Below are positions 1 to 4,007 of a DNA stretch of 17,251 nt, one piece after another. The stretch is from Candidatus Parcubacteria bacterium. Its GTDB lineage: Bacteria > Patescibacteriota > Minisyncoccia > Phycocordibacterales > SBAW01. The notes below the pieces were generated by a model that saw only the letters and a program-made list of their open reading frames with translations, was not told the DNA's origin and ran no database searches. The stretch lies in NCBI GenBank assembly GCA_014379165.1, contig JACMMG010000025.1, forward strand, positions 1-17,251. The letters run 5' to 3'. The position numbers were made by a program, and so were the translations under genes. Within the stretch, counting starts at the first letter, position 1; the number at the start of each line of letters is the position of its first letter.

Positions 1-650
1 ACGCGTTAAGCGATCCGCCTGGGTAGTACGATCGCAAGATTAAAACTCAAAGGAATAGACGGGGACTTGCACAAGCGGTGGATCATGCGGCTCAATTCGA
101 TGATAAACGAAAAACCTCACCAGGGTTTGAAACTCAACTGACCGCCTTAGGAAACTTTGGCTTTCGCAAGACAGTTGGGCAGGTGATGCATGGTCGTCGT
201 CAGTTCGTGGCTTGAGTTGTTCCCTTCAGTGGGGTAACGAACGCAACCCTCGTTGCCTGTTTTATATGTCAGGCGAGACTGCCCCCTCACGGGGGAGGAA
301 GGTGAGGATGACGCCAGATCAGCATGTCCCTCTGATATCCTGGGCTGCACGCATGATACAATGGCACCGACAACAGGTTGCGACGGAGTAATCCTGAGCT
401 AATCCTTATAAACGGTGCCCCAGTTCGGATTGAGGTCTGCAACTCGACCTCATGAAGCCGGAATCGCTAGTAATCGCAGGTCAGCTATACTGCGGTGAAT
501 ACGTTCTCAAGTCTTGTACTCACCGCCCGTCAACTCAAGGGAGCCGGGAATACCCGAATTTCACTTATGGTGGAACACGGTAAGCTCGGTGACAGGGAGT
601 AAGTCGTAACAAGGCACGGGTAGCGGAAGCTGCTCGTGGAATGATTCAAA
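1..650 (+). rRNA. rrs: 16S ribosomal RNA, 3' part (5' end outside window)
   Basis: This is the 3' 40-45% of a 16S gene, entering at about E. coli position 865. Landmarks are the AAACTCAAAGGAAT segment near 45, the GGTGAGGATGACG segment near 301, CACCGCCCGTCA at 521-532, AAGTCGTAACAAGG at 601-614 and helix 45 (GTAGC-GGAA-GCTGC, 620-633), whose GGAA loop carries the usual dimethyl-adenosine target. The sequence is divergent in the manner of Patescibacteria. Where the tail should read TGGATCACCTCC it reads TGGAATGATTCAAATG (637-652), so no anti-Shine-Dalgarno is visible. The exact 3' end cannot be set from sequence; it is placed near 650 by alignment to the canonical tail. Confidence 0.95.
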
Positions 651-652
651 TG

Positions 653-903
653 AAAAGCATTCTGTTGCTCAATTGACAACAGAATTGAATCGGCGATGCG
701 TCTCGAAAGAGACGGGAGTAATGATACTAACTCTAAATTGTATCCACTTTGGCCGGCTGTCCTGTACAGGACAGCTAGTGTACGGCTCTCGTTAGCTTAT
801 AAGTACGCCTAGGAGAGTACCTGGTTGGAACGTAAGCAAAAAACGGAACAAGAGAAAGATTGTTTTCTTCTCTCAGGAAAACTTGCAAGTGTGATCAGTC
901 AGC
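653..903 (+). other. Structured 16S trailer with no 23S or tRNA
   Basis: These 250 bases lie between the 16S and a terminator and contain no recognisable tRNA, 5S or 23S start. They are rich in hairpins. A 9-bp stem (659-667 with 677-685) sits under a 6-bp stem, GATTCA 643-648 with TGAATC 686-691, that reaches into the 16S tail. A GAAA-tetraloop hairpin lies at 699-714. A perfect 20-bp palindrome lies at 756-775 (GCTGTCCTGTACAGGACAGC). Near 781-820 CTCTC and GAGAG can pair. These are probably processing structures of the rRNA precursor; a separate ncRNA cannot be excluded. Confidence 0.6.
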
Positions 904-936
904 AAAAACACCTAAGCGTAAGCAAAGGTGTTTTTG
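904..936 (+). terminator. Intrinsic terminator of the 16S transcript
   Basis: The 10-bp stem AAAAACACCT (904-913) pairs with AGGTGTTTTT (926-935), whose 3' arm doubles as the U-tract. It ends the rRNA transcript about 285 bases after the 16S and before any 23S gene. Confidence 0.85.
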
Positions 937-984
937 TCGTTGCTTTTATATGAAATAAAGATAGAGTGGTGGCTGGAGGACACC

Positions 985-1197
985 ATGCAGACACGCAATC
1001 AGGGACCGCGTCCCTATGACCCCTACGACCCGCACGGCACGCACACGTTTTGGAGAAATGTGGGAACAATTTCCATCTACACCGGCATGGCTTCGTTAGC
1101 CGTCGGCTGGGCAATCCTCGGTATTTTCGCGAATATCTGGGACCATGGCACGCCCGGGCACGGTATTACAGCCGAGACGTACAAGAAGAAAAAATGA
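985..1197 (+). CDS. Small single-pass membrane protein, unknown family
   Basis: The gene encodes 70 aa. Residues 1-25 are polar and rich in Pro, His and Tyr (PYDPYDPHGTH). One hydrophobic segment spans about residues 27-50 (ISIYTGMASLAVGWAILGIF), and the C-terminus ends in a lysine run. The ATG at 985 is preferred over an upstream alternative because TGGAGG (974-979) lies five bases before it, an ideal Shine-Dalgarno spacing. The stop codon is inside the 5' arm of an intrinsic terminator, so the gene is monocistronic. It lies just downstream of the 16S terminator; a weak promoter (TTGTCG near 934, TAAAGA near 956) is possible. It belongs to the class of small genes here with a strong ribosome-binding site. 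I do not recognise the family. Confidence 0.7.
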   Translation: MQTRNQGPRPYDPYDPHGTHTFWRNVGTISIYTGMASLAVGWAILGIFANIWDHGTPGHGITAETYKKKK

Positions 1198-1227
1198 CCC
1201 CGGCGCCCGCCGAGGTCATTATTTTTT
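1195..1227 (+). terminator. Intrinsic terminator after the 70-aa membrane protein
   Basis: TGACCCCGGC (1195-1204) pairs with GCCGAGGTCA (1209-1218) with one mismatch and a GCCC loop, followed by TTATTTTTT. The stop codon TGA forms the base of the stem. Confidence 0.85.
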
Positions 1228-1232
1228 GGAAT

Positions 1233-1257
1233 AAAAAACGCGCCGTCTTGTGGCGCG
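1233..1257 (-). terminator. Intrinsic terminator, minus strand
   Basis: Read on the minus strand, CGCGCC and GGCGCG (1257-1252 and 1244-1239) form a 6-bp GC stem with a 7-base loop, followed by six U residues (the A-tract at 1233-1238). It lies 35 bases after the stop of the small minus-strand gene and supports that gene being real. Confidence 0.75.
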
Positions 1258-1291
1258 CCTGATAGGTTTTCCTGACCGTTATAGGTGCTCG

Positions 1292-1462
1292 CTAAGAGCG
1301 CAACTGCACCTTAGTCCGGAAACCAAGATTGTCCTGGTTGGACATAGCTGCTTTCGCAAACCATTTCCAATGCGCACGCTCGGCGCGAGTGGGAGGGGTT
1401 CTTCTTTCTTTCTCCCGTTGCTGCATGTGGCTATTGTCCTGACAAGATCTTTTTTTTGACAT
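1292..1462 (-). CDS. Small basic protein, unknown family
   Basis: The minus-strand gene encodes 56 aa when started at the ATG at 1462 (MSKKRSCQDNSHMQQ...); an ATG one codon earlier and a GTG at 1522 are in frame. The 1462 start is chosen because GGAGG (minus strand, 1472-1468) precedes it by five bases. The protein is strongly basic and polar, with two Cys-free Gln/Arg-rich stretches and an aromatic cluster (HWKWF), and has no membrane segment or recognisable domain. It ends in an intrinsic terminator at 1257-1233. It is convergent with the 70-aa membrane protein gene; the two terminators are separate and six bases apart. The ribosome-binding site and terminator support it; no homology is recognised. 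Confidence 0.55.
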   Translation of the reverse strand: MSKKRSCQDNSHMQQREKERRTPPTRAERAHWKWFAKAAMSNQDNLGFRTKVQLRS

Positions 1463-1565
1463 CATTTCCTCCGCCAGATTCTTCAGGAGATAGATTGCCG
1501 CGTCAGAAAACGCTTTTGCCACAGTAGCATCAATGAGATCTTTCTGCTACTATCTTTTTGCACAT

Positions 1566-1638
1566 GCGGGCATAGCTCAGTTGGTAGAGCATTCGACTGA
1601 TACTCGAAAGGTCCTAGGTTCGACCCCTAGTGCCCGCA
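1566..1638 (+). tRNA. tRNA-Ile (GAT)
   Basis: A complete 73-nt cloverleaf: acceptor GCGGGCA/TGCCCGC, D arm GCTC-AGTTGGTA-GAGC, anticodon arm TTCGA-CTGATAC-TCGAA (anticodon GAT), T arm CTAGG-TTCGACC-CCTAG, discriminator A. CCA is not encoded (CTA follows), so it must be added after transcription. A TACTAT box at 1548-1553 may be its promoter. In many bacteria this tRNA lies in the 16S-23S spacer; here it is some 900 bases beyond the 16S and separate from it. Confidence 0.95.
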
Positions 1639-1674
1639 CTAAATTAACGAGAACGATGCATAGCATCGGGCGAC

Positions 1675-1680
1675 TATAAT
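1675..1680 (+). promoter_or_regulatory. -10 box of the structured element
   Basis: A consensus TATAAT lies 7-9 bases before the first base of the long closing stem of the structured element (1689), so transcription would begin almost exactly at that stem. No clear -35 is seen. Confidence 0.4.
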
Positions 1681-1686
1681 TTTGTA

Positions 1687-1818
1687 CCGGGCACGACGGG
1701 GTCGAACCGAGAGGGGGTCGGGGAGGAGTGTCAGGCCTCCCCGTGTCGGAAGTAATTCGAAACCGAGGGTTTCGAAAGAGCCGAAGGCTCAGGAGTTCGA
1801 CCCCTAGTGCCCGCACCA
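1687..1818 (+). ncRNA. Putative structured RNA with tRNA-Ile-derived 3' end
   Basis: About 130 nt that should fold into a closed multi-branch structure. The closing helix is GGGCAC (1689-1694) with GTGCCC (1807-1812), a small internal loop, then GGGGTCGAAC (1698-1707) with GTTCGACCCC (1795-1804). Inside are three hairpins: CGGGGAGG/CCTCCCCG (1719-1726/1736-1743), TTCGAAACC/GGTTTCGAA (1756-1764/1768-1776) and GAGCC/GGCTC (1778-1782/1786-1790). The 3' arm repeats the last part of the upstream tRNA-Ile exactly and, unlike that tRNA, is followed by an encoded CCA (1816-1818). It does not match tmRNA, RNase P, SRP or 6S RNA landmarks that I know. It may be an RNA gene, or a DNA element whose palindromes serve recombination. 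Confidence 0.5.
1795..1816 (+). repeat. 22-bp direct repeat of the tRNA-Ile 3' end (att-like)
   Basis: This stretch is identical to 1618-1639, the T arm to acceptor end of tRNA-Ile, 177 bases upstream. Duplication of a tRNA 3' end is the usual scar of site-specific integration. A near-inverted copy also lies at 1689-1707. Confidence 0.65.
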
Positions 1819-1857
1819 TTTAGTGAGACAGACCGAGATGCGTAGTAGGTAACTAAT

Positions 1858-1874
1858 TTCGGTAGTCTACCGAA
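1858..1874 (+). promoter_or_regulatory. 17-bp palindrome over the -35 region of the kinase gene (possible operator)
   Basis: TTCGGTAG and CTACCGAA flank a single central T, giving a perfect inverted repeat. Its left half occupies the -35 position (17 bases before the TATACT box at 1881), where a bound dimeric repressor would block polymerase. Confidence 0.5.
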
Positions 1875-1880
1875 CGAAGT

Positions 1881-1886
1881 TATACT
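1881..1886 (+). promoter_or_regulatory. -10 box, leaderless promoter of the kinase gene
   Basis: TATACT lies seven bases before the ATG at 1894, so the transcript should start at or within a base or two of the start codon. The -35 (TTCGGT, 1858-1863) is weak. Confidence 0.6.
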
Positions 1887-1893
1887 GTACACA

Positions 1894-2412
1894 ATGGGCA
1901 TTAAGAACTATTTGATCGAAGGTGTTTCCGGAGCCGGCAAAACTACGGTTGCCACAGAATTGCAGCGCCGTGGCTACCAGGCTATTCACGGTGACCGAGA
2001 ATTGGTTTATCGAGGGGATCCAGAAACAGGTTTACCAGTGACTCCGGAAACGAGCACGCCTTCGGCTGCTTGGATAGGTGAGCATCAGCTTTGGGATTTA
2101 GAGAAAGTTCGAGCTTTAATTACCAACAAGGAGGAACCAGTCACTTTTTTCTGCGGTGGCTCGAGGAATTTTGGCAAATTTATCGACCTGCTTGATGGCG
2201 TATTTGTCCTGGAGGTCGACGCAGATACCATGAACCGGCGCATTGATGAGCGGGTAGCAGTGGATCCAACCGACTTCGGCGGAAAACCAGAAGAACGCGA
2301 ACTCATCGCGCGGTTATATGCAACTAAAGAGGATGTCCCGAAAAATGCGATCAGTATTGACGCCACTGCGCCGCTCGCCCATGTCGTCGATGAGATTCTC
2401 TCGAAAATATAA
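1894..2412 (+). CDS. P-loop nucleoside/nucleotide kinase-like protein (AAA_17/18 type)
   Basis: The gene encodes 172 aa of a small P-loop kinase fold. The Walker A motif GVSGAGKT spans residues 10-17 after a first beta strand (YLIEG). The segment RRGYQAIHGDRELVYRGDPETG is typical of a kinase-like family common in Actinobacteria and found scattered in other phyla. A FFCGG strand precedes a helical lid rich in Arg (MNRRIDER, about 111-118). The substrate is unknown; the fold suggests phosphate transfer to a small molecule or nucleotide. There is no ribosome-binding site, and the ATG follows a TATACT box by seven bases. A palindromic operator-like site precedes it. 12-bp direct repeats flank the gene (1830-1841 and 2428-2439), and it sits beside a duplicated tRNA end, so acquisition by transfer is plausible. 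Confidence 0.75.
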   Translation: MGIKNYLIEGVSGAGKTTVATELQRRGYQAIHGDRELVYRGDPETGLPVTPETSTPSAAWIGEHQLWDLEKVRALITNKEEPVTFFCGGSRNFGKFIDLLDGVFVLEVDADTMNRRIDERVAVDPTDFGGKPEERELIARLYATKEDVPKNAISIDATAPLAHVVDEILSKI

Positions 2413-2529
2413 TTCCTAACGGAGCCTAGACCGAGATGCCTTGGCTTCTGCGGATGAAGGTCGTCAAAGAAGTCTTGGGGTGTTTGACTTGGTATAGTTC
2501 GAGACCGAGACGGGGCACCAAATAATCAC
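2413..2529 (+). other. Non-coding stretch with repeats of AGACCGAGA
   Basis: No gene is seen here. AGACCGAGATGC at 2428-2439 repeats 1830-1841 exactly, and AGACCGAGA occurs again at 2502-2510. The last part (from about 2498, ending GGGGCACCA) resembles the T-arm-to-CCA end of a decayed tRNA, but no cloverleaf can be drawn. Confidence 0.4.
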
Positions 2530-2558
2530 TCGACATTTTAAAAAGGTTTTGCTATAAA
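2530..2558 (+). promoter_or_regulatory. Promoter of the attenuator-controlled operon
   Basis: -35 TCGACA (2530-2535), 17-base spacer, -10 TATAAA (2553-2558). The ATG of the leader peptide follows six bases later. It is the only place for a promoter for the 91-aa gene, because just 34 bases separate the attenuator hairpin from that gene's start codon. Confidence 0.7.
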
Positions 2559-2564
2559 GTATTT

Positions 2565-2615
2565 ATGCATTCCAAGCGCTCAAACCTCCTACTAGTTGTC
2601 CTTAGAATCCCCTGA
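2565..2615 (+). CDS. Leader peptide of a transcription attenuator (branched-chain-residue rich)
   Basis: A 16-codon reading frame, MHSKRSNLLLVVLRIP, starts six bases after the -10 box and so would be translated from a leaderless transcript. Seven of eight consecutive residues near its end are Leu, Val or Ile (codons CTC CTA CTA GTT GTC CTT AGA ATC), the pattern of ilv/leu-type attenuator peptides. The stop codon lies just before an antiterminator strand (2618-2632) and a terminator hairpin (2657-2680). Stalling of a ribosome at the Leu/Val codons would be expected to favour the antiterminator. The role is inferred from arrangement; the peptide itself has no known homologue to me. Confidence 0.6.
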   Translation: MHSKRSNLLLVVLRIP

Positions 2616-2617
2616 GA

Positions 2618-2690
2618 CGGGCTGTGTTTTGGATGACTCCCAAAGATATCTAAACCAAAGCCCGCCTCACAGCGGGCTTTGTTGTTTTTA
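2618..2690 (+). promoter_or_regulatory. Antiterminator/terminator pair (attenuator)
   Basis: The terminator is AAAGCCCGC (2657-2665) with GCGGGCTTT (2672-2680), a perfect 9-bp stem followed by GTTGTTTTT. Upstream, CGGGCT (2618-2623) and TTTGG (2628-2632) can pair instead with CCAAAGCCCG (2655-2664), with a four-base bulge, removing the 5' arm of the terminator. The two folds exclude each other, the defining feature of an attenuator. Confidence 0.65.
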
Positions 2691-2714
2691 AAGCGGCGCC
2701 GAAAGGAGGGCCCA

Positions 2715-2990
2715 ATGGACGATCCATTCAGTCGGTACAGCCCAGGTAAGAGAAGGGCGGTGCCTATGCAAGCCAAAGATGGTAGGTGGGTGGCACTCAT
2801 CGAACACAGTGCGACCTACGACGACGAGCCAAGAATGACGCTCGTCACGATCGGTATCGAGCCGAGTCAGGCCAATATCGACTTCCATTTTCCCAAGTGC
2901 AGCGGTGGGATACGCAGACCCACTTCTGAACTTATCGACCTCGTCATCGAATTTAAGGACGAGAAGGGAGGAAGCCGTGTGGGCGTCTGA
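2715..2990 (+). CDS. Small soluble protein of unknown function, attenuator-controlled
   Basis: The gene encodes 91 aa. The ATG at 2715 is fixed by a strong ribosome-binding site, AAAGGAGGG (2702-2710), with a short spacer. The protein looks soluble, with alternating beta-like stretches (GRWVALIEHSATYDDEPRMTLVTIGI), a central FHFPKC and a final helix rich in Asp, Glu and Lys (LIDLVIEFKDEKG). There is no signal peptide, membrane segment or motif that I recognise. Codons prefer C endings (GTC, ATC, GAC, CTC), unlike the adjacent Nudix gene. It is transcribed through the attenuator from the promoter at 2530, so its expression probably responds to supply of a branched-chain amino acid or its charged tRNA. 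It ends in its own terminator seven bases after the stop. Confidence 0.7.
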   Translation: MDDPFSRYSPGKRRAVPMQAKDGRWVALIEHSATYDDEPRMTLVTIGIEPSQANIDFHFPKCSGGIRRPTSELIDLVIEFKDEKGGSRVGV

Positions 2991-2996
2991 AGTGCG

Positions 2997-3034
2997 ATAG
3001 GCTCGGGTTCTCACGACCCCGGGCCTATTTTTTT
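2997..3034 (+). terminator. Intrinsic terminator after the 91-aa gene
   Basis: ATAGGCTCGGG (2997-3007) pairs with CCCGGGCCTAT (3018-3028) with one G-U pair, followed by a T-tract. The T-tract runs into the -10 box of the next gene. Confidence 0.9.
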
Positions 3035-3039
3035 ATAGT
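3034..3039 (+). promoter_or_regulatory. -10 box of the Nudix gene
   Basis: TATAGT lies eleven bases before the ATG at 3051, predicting a 5' leader of only a few bases. It overlaps the T-tract of the preceding terminator. Confidence 0.5.
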
Positions 3040-3050
3040 ATGCTGTTGCC

Positions 3051-3473
3051 ATGGCAGGAGAGCCGGAAAAATTTTTAGGCAATGTGGCGCAAAAAGCGCT
3101 TATCAAAAAAGACGGCAAAATTTTAGTATGCCGCGGTATTGGAGATAAAGTATGGGAATTTCCTGGTGGGAGACTGCATGTAGGAGAAACTCCTGTCGAA
3201 GGTATCGTACGGGAAATAAAAGAGGAGCTGGGTATAAAAATTACAAACATCAAACCTTTTTATGTCGGGTCATCTTTCCATTACAAAAGTAATATGGAGC
3301 AAGTTTTTATTACGTACACCTGTGACTATAACAGCGCATCACTTGCTGTGGACCCAAAAGAGATCGAAGAAATAAAATGGGTTACTTTGGAGGAGATAAA
3401 GATCCTACCAATGTTTGAAGATGGCGGTACTAAGGGTACAGTAGCTGAACTTGTAAAAGAACTGATGAAATAA
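3051..3473 (+). CDS. Nudix hydrolase (MutT-like)
   Basis: The gene encodes 140 aa, normal length for a single-domain Nudix enzyme. The complete Nudix box GX5EX7REUXEEXGU spans residues 40-62: G40, E46, R54-E55, E58-E59, G61. The preceding strand (KILVCRGIGDKVWEFPGG) and the late IEEIKWVTLEEI segment are typical of MutT/NUDT-type enzymes that cleave nucleoside diphosphates linked to another group. The substrate (oxidised nucleotides or others) cannot be told from sequence. There is no ribosome-binding site; the start follows a TATAGT box closely. No terminator is apparent after the gene, and transcription could run towards the next promoter. Confidence 0.9.
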   Translation: MAGEPEKFLGNVAQKALIKKDGKILVCRGIGDKVWEFPGGRLHVGETPVEGIVREIKEELGIKITNIKPFYVGSSFHYKSNMEQVFITYTCDYNSASLAVDPKEIEEIKWVTLEEIKILPMFEDGGTKGTVAELVKELMK

Positions 3474-3484
3474 GTTATCCACGC

Positions 3485-3512
3485 TTGAATAATTTTATTT
3501 TTCCTGTACATT
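3485..3512 (+). promoter_or_regulatory. Promoter of the 92-aa gene
   Basis: TTGAAT (3485-3490), 16-base spacer, TACATT (3507-3512) preceded by TG. This would give a 5' leader of about 35 bases containing the AAAGGAG site. Confidence 0.4.
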
Positions 3513-3552
3513 AATTTTTACTCGAAACGCCACGATAAAGGAGAAGTGGGCG

Positions 3553-3831
3553 ATGGGAGTAGCGCTTGCAAGAAATCAGGAACAGGATATCGGCCCCTCT
3601 TCCAATGAGCTCACTGGGACGGTGGAGGAAGTCGACCCTGTAGGCCCTGCGGTAAGGATCAAACTCCAAGATGGCCGCGTTGCCGCCTTGGCAATTGGCG
3701 ACATCCGCCGCAGCGGATTTCACGGCTCGATCAAAATCGGGTCGACAATCAAATGCAGCGTCGGGCCTGCGGAAGCGGGTGGAGGGTTGCAAGTCAAGAA
3801 GCTCCTCGAGTACCGACCCCGACGGGGTTAG
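3553..3831 (+). CDS. Small beta-rich protein, possibly OB-like, unknown function
   Basis: The gene encodes 92 aa. The ATG at 3553 is supported by AAAGGAG at 3538-3543, nine bases upstream. After a polar N-terminus the sequence alternates short strands and turns (ELTGTVEEVDPVGPAVRIKL, DGRVAALAIGDI, GSIKIGSTIKCSVGP, LQVKKLLEY), a pattern compatible with a small beta barrel such as an OB or S1-like fold; this is only a pattern, and no RNA-binding signature is certain. The C-terminus is basic (YRPRRG). There is no signal peptide. It is monocistronic with its own promoter and terminator and belongs to the strong-ribosome-site class. Confidence 0.65.
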   Translation: MGVALARNQEQDIGPSSNELTGTVEEVDPVGPAVRIKLQDGRVAALAIGDIRRSGFHGSIKIGSTIKCSVGPAEAGGGLQVKKLLEYRPRRG

Positions 3832-3862
3832 AGAAACGCAGCATAGCTGCTCGTGCATCACT

Positions 3863-3893
3863 AGGGGTCGCCAATGGCGGCCCTTATCTTTTT
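3863..3893 (+). terminator. Intrinsic terminator after the 92-aa gene
   Basis: AGGGGTCGCC (3863-3872) pairs with GGCGGCCCTT (3876-3885) through eight strong pairs plus wobbles and an AAT loop; ATCTTTTT follows. Its U-tract region abuts the promoter of tRNA-Leu. Confidence 0.8.
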
Positions 3894-3905
3894 ATAAAAA
3901 ACCCT

Positions 3906-3911
3906 TACAAT
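3906..3911 (+). promoter_or_regulatory. -10 box of the tRNA-Leu/murI transcript
   Basis: TACAAT lies nine bases before the first base of the tRNA. A weak -35 (TTATCT, 3884-3889) lies 16 bases upstream. Confidence 0.55.
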
Positions 3912-3919
3912 GCCAGGGC

Positions 3920-4001
3920 GGGCGTGTGGCGGAATTGGTATACGCGTACGACTCAGACTCGTATGGAGCAATCCTTGGAGGTTCGAGTCCTCTCACGCCC
4001 A
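3920..4001 (+). tRNA. tRNA-Leu (CAG)
   Basis: A class II tRNA of 82 nt: acceptor GGGCGTG/CACGCCC, D stem GCG/CGC, anticodon arm TACGA-CTCAGAC-TCGTA (anticodon CAG), long variable arm (TGGAGCAATCCTT), T arm GGAGG-TTCGAGT-CCTCT, discriminator A. CCA is not encoded. The start codon of murI lies only six bases beyond its 3' end. Confidence 0.95.
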
Positions 4002-4007
4002 CAAATT

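Noticed and set aside
147..350. Reading frame on the minus strand inside the 16S
   Set aside because: It lies wholly within conserved 16S rRNA; coding is not supported.
653..903. Trailer as tmRNA, RNase P RNA, SRP RNA or 5S rRNA
   Set aside because: None of their conserved motifs could be found; hairpins alone are not enough.
1577..1819. Minus-strand reading frame across tRNA-Ile and the structured element
   Set aside because: It covers a tRNA and palindromic RNA-like sequence, and its internal repeats (VRALGVE twice) come from the duplicated tRNA end, not from protein repeats.
2498..2522. A tRNA 3' half ending GGGGCACCA
   Set aside because: The T stem does not pair and no matching acceptor 5' strand or anticodon arm is present on either strand.
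3753..4007. N-terminal extension of glutamate racemase
   Set aside because: The open frame runs through a terminator, a promoter and tRNA-Leu; the family start MIGIFDSG is at 4008.
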